A stretch of 8,189 nucleotides of DNA from NCBI GenBank assembly GCA_913053665.1, contig CAJXGR010000136.1, positions 1 through 8,189 of the forward strand, read 5' to 3'. Both the position numbers and the translations under genes were made by a program. The notes under the pieces were generated by a model. The model searched no databases. It had not been told where the DNA came from and saw only the letters and a program-made list of their open reading frames with translations. The stretch comes from an uncultured Spirochaetia bacterium. Lineage in GTDB: Bacteria > Spirochaetota > UBA6919. Of this stretch, positions 1-6,304 are shown in pieces. Within the stretch, counting starts at the first letter, position 1. Every line of letters starts with the position of its first letter.

Positions 1-1
1 T

Positions 2-41
2 CGCCCCGTAGAGACGCGATTAATCGCGTCTCTACGGGGTG
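2..41. repeat. Perfect 36-bp palindrome, REP-like element
   Basis: Positions 4-39 are a perfect palindrome centred between 21 and 22, with 18-base arms (CCCCGTAGAGACGCGATT and its complement). Pairing can be extended to 2-41 through one G-T pair. The core GTAGAGACGCG...CGCGTCTCTAC resembles short dispersed palindromes that I remember as abundant in the intergenic DNA of cyanobacteria and other environmental bacteria; that comparison is from memory. The element lies about 60 bp upstream of the lipoprotein start and is visibly richer in G+C than the DNA around it. It is not followed by a T-run on the plus strand, so a classical terminator reading rightwards is not supported. A gene to the left of the window could use it as a 3' hairpin. 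Confidence 0.85.
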
Positions 42-99
42 CAGGTTTTATAACCGGACAAATTAAAATCAGTTTGGTATATTATCCAAAGGAATATTC

Positions 100-1479
100 A
101 TGACAATAAAAGTATTAAGTACTATTTTCAGCCTGTTATTTTTAATTATCCTGCTATCCTGTGAACAAAAGAAAACAACTTTGGGTAAAGTAGAGATGAT
201 TCTCGAAATCGATCTCACGGATCCTGAAGAGCCTGAAAATCCATGCGATGAGGAGAATGCGAATAAACTCACTGAAAAGCAATTAGAAAAACAACGTTCA
301 AGAAATCTGGCTAAAGTCAATCTGATTCTCTCCCCCCTGGCCCGCTACTTTGGAGATTCCATCTACGTGCGTTCCAATGGGAGAATAAGAAAGATCATTA
401 AAGTGAATATTAGTGGTGAAGAGGCATTGGTTCTGTCTTCTGCCAAGCTTGAGCCTAAAATCCTCCGTCTGACCGATGGTATCACTAATAACAAATCTCC
501 TAATAAGAAGGGAGATCTTGTCCCCATCAAGTTCAAGCAGTTTCCATTTGATACTATCCTAGATATGGCTCCTAGCAAAAATGGAGAAATCTATGTGATG
601 AACTTTTATGATCCCTCCGAAAAGATTGTTTATAAGCCAGACTCTAACGATAATAAGAAAAAAAAGCCAAAGAAAAAAGAAGAGAAAAAGGCCAAAAAGA
701 CGAATGAGTCTGATTTAGCAAAGTATATATTCAAGTTTAACAGTCATGGTGAATTCCTCTATAAAATTGGAAAAGCAGGGAAAGTGACGGGTTCAACGAC
801 CGGAAAGTCCTTTGCAGGGAATCAGCAAATCAATAAAATGGCCTGTGACCAATACAATAATCTTTGCCTCATCCTCCAAAGCTTTAATCCAAAGGCAAAG
901 GGAAATAGTTCGAAAGGCTATTACAAGTATGAGTTCTACCGTTTCAGCCCCAAAGGCAAGCGAGATATGTATATCGGTGATCTAAACAAGTTTCTACCTA
1001 TAGAAAAAGGCTATACCTCACAAATTGAGAAAATAGAAATCACTCCGGTCTCTGAAAAACTCTTGTTCCAAGTGGCCTATTATCCAAAAATTAAAAAGAA
1101 AAGCTCTGTGAGTCAAAAGATTGCTTATAAAAAGCTTATTTTAGTCTCTTTAAAAGACCCATCCAATGATAGTAAGGTGGTCAAAATATTAAAAGGCCCT
1201 GAGATCCACTATACGATCTTTGAAGTCATAAAAAATGATAACATCTATCTATACATTCCCCCACCTAATAGGAAAACAGCCAATAATACAAAAGAACTCA
1301 AGAAAGAGTTTACCTTCCAGGTCATCAATAAAAACGGGAGTAATGTAGAAGAAAAGAAGGTCACCCTAAACCCCAGGCCTGATGATGAACTTCGCTGGTT
1401 TACGTTGGGTAAAAACGGTCGAGTCATTATATTTATTAAAACAAAAACAAAGCTTTTAGTTATCTTTAAAAAAGAATAG
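100..1479 (+). CDS. Secreted lipoprotein, NHL/propeller-like, spirochaete-type
   Basis: This 459-residue protein opens with a lipoprotein signal peptide: Lys4, a hydrophobic stretch over residues 5-19, and the Lipobox LLSC with Cys21 as the lipidated residue. It should be anchored in a membrane facing the periplasm or cell surface. The core has strand-rich segments such as DMAPSKNGEIYVMNF (155-169) and YIFKFNSHGEFLYKIGKAG (209-227), typical of NHL or beta-propeller folds, followed by FLP...IEKIEI...VAYY (298-328). From memory this order matches a spirochaetal lipoprotein family with members in Leptospira and Treponema (LIC_12708/TP_0421 type), of unknown function. Residues 186-200 hold 11 lysines and look like an inserted low-complexity loop. 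The ATG is supported by AAAGGA about seven bases upstream. No clear promoter precedes it. Membership of the family is an inference; export and lipidation are well supported. Confidence 0.85.
   Translation: MTIKVLSTIFSLLFLIILLSCEQKKTTLGKVEMILEIDLTDPEEPENPCDEENANKLTEKQLEKQRSRNLAKVNLILSPLARYFGDSIYVRSNGRIRKIIKVNISGEEALVLSSAKLEPKILRLTDGITNNKSPNKKGDLVPIKFKQFPFDTILDMAPSKNGEIYVMNFYDPSEKIVYKPDSNDNKKKKPKKKEEKKAKKTNESDLAKYIFKFNSHGEFLYKIGKAGKVTGSTTGKSFAGNQQINKMACDQYNNLCLILQSFNPKAKGNSSKGYYKYEFYRFSPKGKRDMYIGDLNKFLPIEKGYTSQIEKIEITPVSEKLLFQVAYYPKIKKKSSVSQKIAYKKLILVSLKDPSNDSKVVKILKGPEIHYTIFEVIKNDNIYLYIPPPNRKTANNTKELKKEFTFQVINKNGSNVEEKKVTLNPRPDDELRWFTLGKNGRVIIFIKTKTKLLVIFKKE
651..702 (+). repeat. A-rich lysine-coding low-complexity tract
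   Basis: This stretch of the lipoprotein gene is almost all AAA/AAG codons and includes a run of eight A. It encodes lysines 186-189, 191-193, 196-197 and 199-200. It interrupts the propeller-like part of the protein and is a likely site of polymerase slippage or length variation between strains. Confidence 0.7.
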
Positions 1480-1508
1480 TTTGAACTTAATAAAATATGG
1501 ACTTCGTG

Positions 1509-1620
1509 ATGAGCAAACAACTTGTGACTTTTAGTTTACTGATATTTTTTGTTTCCTTTGGCAGACCTATCTGAAGCAAGAAAAAAGGTTTATCATGAGG
1601 CTCTAAAAGCATTAGAATAG
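1509..1620 (+). pseudogene. Short secreted-protein ORF broken by +1 frameshift
   Basis: From ATG 1509 (or ATG 1497, in frame) the reading frame gives MSKQLVTFSLLIFFVSFG, a convincing export signal, and then stops at TGA 1572-1574. Dropping one G of the GG at 1560-1561 brings in the next frame, which reads ADLSEARKKVYHEALKALE and ends at TAG 1618-1620. The repaired join would read VSFA-DLSEA, a good signal peptidase I site followed by an amphipathic helix. Even repaired, the product is only about 37-41 residues, so it may be a remnant of a larger exported protein. Only a weak GGA precedes the start. It fills most of the gap between the lipoprotein and the TldE-like gene. A chance ORF or a sequencing or assembly indel are the alternatives. 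Confidence 0.35.
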
Positions 1621-1663
1621 ATGACCTAAAACCTATTAATAGATCAATCAAGAGGATAGTCCA

Positions 1664-3004
1664 ATGTATACAACTGATGAGCTTCAAGATATTTATGATG
1701 TAATCTTCAAAAAGTCCAAAGCAGACGAAACTGAAGTCCTGTTCAGCGAACATGAATCGGCGACCACACGGTTTTCCAATAATGTCATCACCCAAAATCT
1801 CTCACAAAAAAATAAATCCATATCCATCAAGGTCATTGACTCCAAACGAATTGGGGTGGCTGAAACCAACGACTTGAGTCATTCCTCACTTCTTGATACC
1901 CTGGAGAAGGCTATCCAGTCAGCCAGTTATCAAAAAAGTCGTGACGATATCCAGCATCTCACAGAACCTCAAAATTATAACGTCCTTCACAACTTTGATG
2001 AGTCCAGCGCCTTCCTTAACCCTGTCAAAAAGGCTGAGTGGGTTAAAAAGGCCGTTGAGAAAGCCCAATCCGAGAACTGTAAATCTTCAGGGATCATTAG
2101 TAATGGCTGGAAGAGTCATAGCATGGGGAATTCAAGGGGATTATTTGCTTATCACAAGTACAGTGAGATTGATTTCAACCTGAGCCTTGAAAAAGGAGAC
2201 GCCAGTGGTTGGTATGAACAGTCCTCCTGGAAGCTCAGCGACATGAACCTTGATAACATTATTGAAAGGGCGTTAAATACAACCCTCATGAGTAAATCCC
2301 CTATAGACCTTGAACCGGGAGATTATACCGTTGTCCTATCCCCTGAAGCCGTGGGTGAGCTTTTATATTTTCTCGCCTTTGCGGGTCTCGCCACCCAGGA
2401 CATCATGGAAAAAGCTAATTACTTCCATGACAAGCTTGGGCAGAAGGTCTTTTCAGATAAAATCACCATACGGGATGACGCCTCACACCCTCTTTCTGCT
2501 GGTTTACCCTTTGATTTCGAGGGTATGCCCCGTGAAAAGGTAACTCTTATTGAAAAGGGTGTGTTCAAAGATATGGTCTTGGATCGCCGATTGGCCCAGG
2601 ATTTAAACAAGACGTCAACAGGTCATTCGCTGCCCCAACCCAACTCTTACGGCCCCCTTCCCTTAAATCTCATTATAGAACCCGGGGATCAGTCCATGGA
2701 AGATATGATCGCCTCCACGGATCATGGACTCTTCGTCAACCGCTTTCACTACACCAATCTACTGGATCCCATGACTCTTAATCTCACAGGGATGACGCGT
2801 GATGGACTCTTTCTCATCCAGCATGGAAAAATCACTCAGCCAGTCAGAAACTTTCGCTTTACGGAATCTCTTGTCAAGGCGTTTAACGAGTTGGAGGCTA
2901 TCGGAGATCGTTCTACTTACATCCGATCCTTCTTTGGAGGGGGGTTTGTGGTTCCAGGACTTAAGATAAACCGATTCCATTTCTCCTCCAAAACAGATTT
3001 CTAA
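1664..3004 (+). CDS. pmbA: TldE/PmbA-family protein (non-catalytic partner of TldD)
   Basis: This 446-residue protein has the length and layout of the TldD/TldE (PmbA) family. The N-terminal domain contains TRFSNNVITQNLSQ (35-48) and a strand-turn GVAETND (64-70). The C-terminal domain begins GDYTVVLSPEAVGELL (219-234) and continues through DKITIRDDASHP (265-276), REKVTLIEKGVFKDMVLDRR (290-309), GLFVNRFHYTNLLDPMTLNLTG (355-376) and the ending RSFFGGGFVVPGLKI (421-435). In TldD the segment after the first C-terminal strand carries a zinc site HExxxH. Here that place reads LYFLAFAG (234-241), so the protein is of the TldE type. In E. coli the TldD-TldE heterodimer degrades unfolded peptides and matures microcin B17. 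No TldD gene is in the window; the partner must be elsewhere or lost. AAGAGGA lies about eight bases before the ATG. Confidence 0.9.
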   Translation: MYTTDELQDIYDVIFKKSKADETEVLFSEHESATTRFSNNVITQNLSQKNKSISIKVIDSKRIGVAETNDLSHSSLLDTLEKAIQSASYQKSRDDIQHLTEPQNYNVLHNFDESSAFLNPVKKAEWVKKAVEKAQSENCKSSGIISNGWKSHSMGNSRGLFAYHKYSEIDFNLSLEKGDASGWYEQSSWKLSDMNLDNIIERALNTTLMSKSPIDLEPGDYTVVLSPEAVGELLYFLAFAGLATQDIMEKANYFHDKLGQKVFSDKITIRDDASHPLSAGLPFDFEGMPREKVTLIEKGVFKDMVLDRRLAQDLNKTSTGHSLPQPNSYGPLPLNLIIEPGDQSMEDMIASTDHGLFVNRFHYTNLLDPMTLNLTGMTRDGLFLIQHGKITQPVRNFRFTESLVKAFNELEAIGDRSTYIRSFFGGGFVVPGLKINRFHFSSKTDF

Positions 3005-3013
3005 GGCCAAATT

Positions 3014-3721
3014 ATGAAGTACCTTTCGATCATGATTGCTGTCAGCTTAAGTTTTGTATCCCTCTACGGATTTGGGAAAAGCCTCTACTATAAAAGGGCT
3101 AAAGCTGATTCATTGGGAGATTACAGGTATTCTGATAAAATCACTAAAGATAAAACTAAAGGTATTCCATACTATTTAGTGACTTACAACCATCACTTAA
3201 TCCAGACCGAAAAGCATTACAATTCGCAAAATGCTCTATCTTATATCGCCAAATACACTTATCGAAGAAAAGGGGGCTTTTCCAAAGTAGAAATCCTATT
3301 CGCCAAAAGTATTATGAAAATCAAGATCAACGATCCAGACATACGACGCGTGAAATCGAACAAGTATTACAAGATAAAATATCTAGGGATCCAGGGGAAG
3401 AAACGAACACTCCTTCGAGTGGAAGAGTATCACAGCAATGGGATGATCAGTATCAATACCTATTACAATTCTGAAGGACTCATTGAGACACAAGACTTTT
3501 TTCACCCCTCTGGGAAGCCCAAACTCAAACGGTATTTTAAATACATTAAAAAGAAAAGACTCCTGTGGAAGAAGGAAACCTTCAATTATTATGGGGATCG
3601 TCTCGGCTACACCCTTTATTCCTTCGATGGAGAGGGCCGGCAGATTGGCAAGAAGTTCTATCCCAGTTCTACTAAAACGCGAGGGAGAAAATCCCGTAAG
3701 GCTGAAGAACTGAACGATTAA
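3014..3721 (+). CDS. Exported protein with YwqK/MORN_2-like repeats
   Basis: This 235-residue protein begins with a plausible signal peptide (Lys2, hydrophobic 4-20). A basic middle part of unrecognised fold follows. The C-terminal third repeats an aromatic-Gly pattern: EYHSNGMIS (138-146), YYNSEGLIETQ (150-160), FHPSGKPKLKRYF (163-175), YYGDRLGYTLYS (192-203) and FDGEGRQIGKKFY (204-216). These resemble degenerate YwqK-type (MORN_2) repeats, beta-hairpin units often found in exported bacterial proteins of unknown role. The ATG is nine bases after the TldE stop, and its Shine-Dalgarno AAGG (3003-3006) overlaps that stop codon, which implies one operon with coupled translation. The stop codon lies in a TTAA that also ends the opposing hisG. 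No enzymatic motif is visible, and repeat assignment is moderate. Confidence 0.75.
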   Translation: MKYLSIMIAVSLSFVSLYGFGKSLYYKRAKADSLGDYRYSDKITKDKTKGIPYYLVTYNHHLIQTEKHYNSQNALSYIAKYTYRRKGGFSKVEILFAKSIMKIKINDPDIRRVKSNKYYKIKYLGIQGKKRTLLRVEEYHSNGMISINTYYNSEGLIETQDFFHPSGKPKLKRYFKYIKKKRLLWKKETFNYYGDRLGYTLYSFDGEGRQIGKKFYPSSTKTRGRKSRKAEELND

Positions 3722-4755
3722 AGGGAATCTTCTTCTTTCTGAATCCTGTCATAGACTTGCTGATAGTACCTGGACTGATTCAAGAAAAGGTAATCTATCT
3801 TGGTGGAAGCAATTTCCAGGGCATTGTATTGACGAAGACATTGAACCACACGGTAAAGGTCATGGGTTGGGACGATCAAATTGATGTTCACCACGGAGTC
3901 CCCTGCTCTGGACGGAAATAAGGATTGAGACAGGGTAAAGGTCTCGATCTGAATGGACTCTTTGGCCAGCGTGTTTTTAATCTCTCGCTCGATTTGCTGT
4001 GAATCAGTGCATTCTATATTGGTCATGACTCTCACGTAGTCTCGGGCACGTATATGGCTCTCAATCTTGTCAATTACTTGTTCCACAAGGGGCTGTATTG
4101 TTTTGCATGGATTCGAGAATATAGAGCGATTTCCGATGAGGCAAGCTTCGGATTTCAAAAGGGTTCCTCCATCCACTACTTTGAGGTGATTTTCCTTTAA
4201 TGTGACCCCTGAACTTGTGAGGTCCACAATGATGTCGGCTTGATTCAGTTTGGGTGTGACCTCAAGAACCCCTGAAACCTCCACCAGCTGGTAATTATAA
4301 ATATTATTCTCATGCAAGAACCTTTCAGTCAGGGCTTTAAACTTGGTGGCTATTCGTAGATGCTTGCCTTGAGAGGTCAACTGCCATTTTGCCACAAGGT
4401 CAGCCAGGTCGTATACGGATGAGACATGTATCCAACTCTCTGGAACAGCGACTACAAGATTTGCCTTCCCATAACCCAGGTGGGGGAAAAGAATCTGAGT
4501 ACTACCATTCCTGATTTTATGCTCCTCCACAAGATCCAGACCCGTGATACCCAGATGAGTTGTTCCGTCCCACACTTTTGGGGGTATATCCTCTGCCCGC
4601 TGGAATAGAACTTCAATATCATAGCCTTGAATCGTACCGGTGTACTGACGATCGCTTCCTCGTTTTACTATAAATCCGCACCCATAAAGGAAATCAAGGC
4701 TTGTTTGACCCAATGACCCTTTACTAGGCAATGCAATTCTTAAATGTTCTTTCAT
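3718..4755 (-). CDS. hisG: ATP phosphoribosyltransferase, long form (HisG)
   Basis: HisG condenses ATP and PRPP to phosphoribosyl-ATP, the first and feedback-controlled step of histidine synthesis, in the cytoplasm. Visible marks are LRIALPSKG (5-13), DRQYTG (35-40), VLFQRAEDIP (49-58), HLGITGLDLVEE (67-78) and the PRPP-binding segment VDLTSSGVTLKENHL (177-191). Residues 240 to about 321 correspond to the regulatory HisG_C domain (YVRVMTNIE..., VNINLIVPTHDLYRVVQCLRQ), so it should not need HisZ. A final tail YLFLNQSRYYQQVYDRI (322-338) matches the ending of plant and yeast-type enzymes as I remember them. At 345 residues it is longer than the usual bacterial long form of about 290-300. AGGT (4763-4766) stands seven bases before the ATG. 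No other his gene is in the window. The stop codon overlaps that of the convergent gene by 4 bp. Confidence 0.95.
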   Translation of the reverse strand: MKEHLRIALPSKGSLGQTSLDFLYGCGFIVKRGSDRQYTGTIQGYDIEVLFQRAEDIPPKVWDGTTHLGITGLDLVEEHKIRNGSTQILFPHLGYGKANLVVAVPESWIHVSSVYDLADLVAKWQLTSQGKHLRIATKFKALTERFLHENNIYNYQLVEVSGVLEVTPKLNQADIIVDLTSSGVTLKENHLKVVDGGTLLKSEACLIGNRSIFSNPCKTIQPLVEQVIDKIESHIRARDYVRVMTNIECTDSQQIEREIKNTLAKESIQIETFTLSQSLFPSRAGDSVVNINLIVPTHDLYRVVQCLRQYNALEIASTKIDYLFLNQSRYYQQVYDRIQKEEDSL

Positions 4756-4774
4756 TTTATTTACCTGACTTAAG

Positions 4775-4796
4775 GGATAAATTAATCAATTTATCC
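4775..4796 (-). promoter_or_regulatory. Palindrome in hisG leader (possible operator or hairpin)
   Basis: GGATAAATT and AATTTATCC form perfect 9-base arms around a four-base loop (4784-4787). The element ends about ten bases before the hisG Shine-Dalgarno and lies at roughly +11 to +32 of the start predicted from the promoter call. It is AT-rich and has no following T-run in the hisG direction, so an operator for a dimeric repressor or a translation-modulating hairpin fits better than a terminator. Confidence 0.5.
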
Positions 4797-4813
4797 ACCC
4801 ACGAAAAGTTCTA

Positions 4814-4842
4814 TCTATAGAATATTTGCTTTCACCCATCAA
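4814..4842 (-). promoter_or_regulatory. Putative sigma-70 promoter of hisG
   Basis: Read on the minus strand, TTGATG (4837-4842) and TATAGA (4814-4819) are separated by exactly 17 bases. Each matches the consensus at four of six positions. Transcription would begin near 4807, giving a leader of about 50 bases that contains the 4775-4796 palindrome. Position and spacing are good; box quality is moderate. Confidence 0.42.
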
Positions 4843-4869
4843 GCTTTGGAACAATATCTTTAGCCCGTC

Positions 4870-5286
4870 TTATTCTCCCATGACCTGACAGTGAAGGGTT
4901 CTTTGTCTAGGCCGAGTATCAAAATCAATAAAAACCACCTGCTGCCATTGACCCAATACCAATTCGCCTTCCTGAAGCGGGATATTCAAGTTTGGCTTGA
5001 GTAAGGACGCCTGGAGATGAGAGCTTCCATTATCGTCATGCCATGTGTCATGGTGGTGATACGGGAGGCCATAGGGAATGATGCCATCAAAGAACTCTTT
5101 AATATCCCGTATCAATCCGGGTTCATACTCGATGGTGGTCAGTCCCCCCGTTGAGCCAATGACAAAGAGATAGATCTGGCCATTTCGGATATTTGTCTTC
5201 TGGACAACACCTTTCAGATCGCCGCTTAGATCTATCACATCGCCCTTGCCCTGACTGGTTAAAGAGATTGTGTAATTTTCAACCAT
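4870..5286 (-). CDS. yjbQ: YjbQ/UPF0047 family protein (thiamine phosphate synthase-like)
   Basis: This protein covers the whole UPF0047/YjbQ family (about 138 residues). Family marks, numbered from the start chosen here, are GDVIDLS (15-21), the small loop GSTGGLTTIEYEPGL (44-58), the metal or phosphate-site histidine segment YHHHDTWHDDNGSSH (76-90) and LGQWQQVVFIDFDTRPR (111-127). E. coli YjbQ shows weak, promiscuous thiamine phosphate synthase activity; the physiological role is unsettled. I prefer the ATG at 5284-5286 because GGGG (5293-5296) lies six bases upstream and because family members begin close to this point. An upstream in-frame ATG at 5296-5298 would add MGCA but has no Shine-Dalgarno. 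The usual HND of the histidine segment is HHD here (77-80). It lies 71 bases after the membrane-protein gene and may be cotranscribed with it. Confidence 0.92.
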   Translation of the reverse strand: MVENYTISLTSQGKGDVIDLSGDLKGVVQKTNIRNGQIYLFVIGSTGGLTTIEYEPGLIRDIKEFFDGIIPYGLPYHHHDTWHDDNGSSHLQASLLKPNLNIPLQEGELVLGQWQQVVFIDFDTRPRQRTLHCQVMGE

Positions 5287-5357
5287 CGCACACCCCATAA
5301 GTGTTTCTGAGGCATATAATTTTGATAATGACAGGATTCATATCCCCTGCAAATCTA

Positions 5358-6059
5358 TCAAAAAGCCCGTATCAATAGGTATATTAAAAACAAGTAAAGA
5401 AAAACAAGTTGAAGGTTGGCAATAGAAAAATAAAACAAGCTGAACGGTGCTTTCGGGTTATTTTGTAGAACTTTTTTAGCGTTAAAAGTAGTGATTAAAA
5501 TAAACAATTCTGCAGTGTAAGCAATGATCAGCCAAAAATAGTTCCAAAGCCATTTACTGAGCATCTGATTAAAGAAGAAAATTACATTTTCATCTTTTGT
5601 TATCACAATAGTTTCGTTAGACTGAATACTGTCACCAACAAAGATTCCTCCTAAAATGACGGATAGAAAAATAAGTATCATTGATGATAATTGTATATAC
5701 AATGGTATTTTAAACCATTTAGGCAGTAGAAGTGGGGCTGAGTAGATAAAACAACGTACTCTTTTTTCAGATCCTGAATAGGACGTGTTAGACGAGTTGA
5801 TGGCCTTCATTTCCTCTTTATAGTTCTTAACAAATCGGCTGATAAAAAAGTAAAGAACTGCGATAATAAGGCCTCTAAAAGCGATATATTTGAATGATTC
5901 AGTATATTCAATCCCAGTATAGTAAATTGGGATCGTAATCGCAAGACCAGCTATAAGTGCAACAATAACAAAAATGATCATTTCTACAAGAAAGGTTCCA
6001 GCCTGCTTGACTCCCCTTAAGGACGTAAAAGTAATTTCTTTGATTTCTTTGGATATCAT
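5358..6059 (-). CDS. Uncharacterised five-helix membrane protein
   Basis: I do not recognise this family. From the ATG at 6057-6059 it has 233 residues with five likely transmembrane helices at about 24-46, 58-76, 121-142, 171-191 and 207-231. A polar loop (77-117, with Asn/Ser-rich and basic patches) separates helices 2 and 3, and a second loop (143-165) separates helices 3 and 4. No catalytic or transport signature is apparent. The N-terminus MISKEIKEITFTSLRGVKQAG is amphipathic and probably lies on the membrane surface. A TTG at 6119 could extend the protein by 20 residues. AGAGAG (6065-6070) precedes the ATG and a promoter-like sequence lies inside the extension, so the ATG is preferred. 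A hand count of 5401-5640 gives 32% G+C against 47.5% in 4921-5160 of its neighbour. Membrane composition explains part of that, and recent acquisition is possible. Confidence 0.75.
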   Translation of the reverse strand: MISKEIKEITFTSLRGVKQAGTFLVEMIIFVIVALIAGLAITIPIYYTGIEYTESFKYIAFRGLIIAVLYFFISRFVKNYKEEMKAINSSNTSYSGSEKRVRCFIYSAPLLLPKWFKIPLYIQLSSMILIFLSVILGGIFVGDSIQSNETIVITKDENVIFFFNQMLSKWLWNYFWLIIAYTAELFILITTFNAKKVLQNNPKAPFSLFYFSIANLQLVFLYLFLIYLLIRAF

Positions 6060-6091
6060 AATTTCTCTCTGGATCGATGGATCCGATAAAT

Positions 6092-6119
6092 ATAATAGAT
6101 TTGAAGGGAATGTAAACAA
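6092..6119 (-). promoter_or_regulatory. Putative promoter of the membrane-protein gene
   Basis: On the minus strand TTGTTT (6114-6119) and TATTAT (6092-6097) are 16 bases apart. The -10 matches five of six consensus positions; the -35 is weak. Transcription would start near 6085, about 26 bases before the preferred ATG, which argues against the TTG start at 6119. Confidence 0.35.
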
Positions 6120-6171
6120 AATTATACTTATCCACCAAGGCTATTTAATTCTCCAGATAATTGTTTATCCC

Positions 6172-6193
6172 GAACAGACAGGAATGTCTGTTC
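6172..6193. repeat. Hairpin repeat, 9-bp arms (REP-like)
   Basis: GAACAGACA and TGTCTGTTC are perfect inverted arms around a GGAA loop. The element lies between the membrane-protein gene and rlmN. The shape, and the flanking TACC on one side, resemble short dispersed palindromes known to me from environmental genomes. The 9-base string CAGACAGGA (6175-6183) recurs inverted at 6224-6232 inside the next hairpin, so the two elements are related or form one composite unit. Confidence 0.7.
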
Positions 6194-6215
6194 TACCGAT
6201 ATTTTAAAAGAAGTA

Positions 6216-6235
6216 GGTCAGCGTCCTGTCTGACC
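6216..6235 (-). repeat. Second hairpin repeat downstream of rlmN, possible terminator
   Basis: GGTCAG and CTGACC form six perfect pairs around an eight-base loop. In the rlmN direction the stem is followed by TACTTCTTTT, a T-rich stretch, so it could end rlmN transcripts about 70 bases after the stop. The stem is short for a strong terminator. Its loop-side sequence repeats part of the hairpin at 6172-6193 in inverted order, which argues for a repeat element that may have been recruited as a terminator. Confidence 0.5.
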
Positions 6236-6304
6236 ACATTACATAGAAAATAACGAGTTGGAGAAACATTAAATAGCCCTGACTTATTCATCGTTCAGAT
6301 GACC

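Noticed and set aside
1487..1795. Minus-strand 102-codon ORF
   Set aside because: It overlaps the start of the clearly real TldE-like gene antisense, has no Shine-Dalgarno that I can see and no recognisable domain.
2310..2400. Zinc protease site (HExxxH) in the TldD/TldE protein
   Set aside because: The corresponding segment reads LYFLAFAG, without the histidines and glutamate, so the protein is called TldE, not TldD.
4756..4869. T-box or histidine attenuator before hisG
   Set aside because: The 114-base gap has no histidine-rich leader peptide, no T-box sequence and no terminator with a T-run.
5287..5298. Upstream ATG for yjbQ adding MGCA
   Set aside because: It lacks a Shine-Dalgarno, whereas the internal ATG has GGGG at good spacing and matches the usual family N-terminus.
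6060..6119. TTG-initiated 20-residue extension of the membrane protein
   Set aside because: The ATG at 6057-6059 has AGAGAG upstream and a promoter-like -10 lies inside the extension; the TTG has no well-spaced Shine-Dalgarno.
5974..6207. Plus-strand 77-codon ORF crossing the membrane gene start and the first hairpin
   Set aside because: It runs through the repeat and antisense to a better ORF, with no family features.
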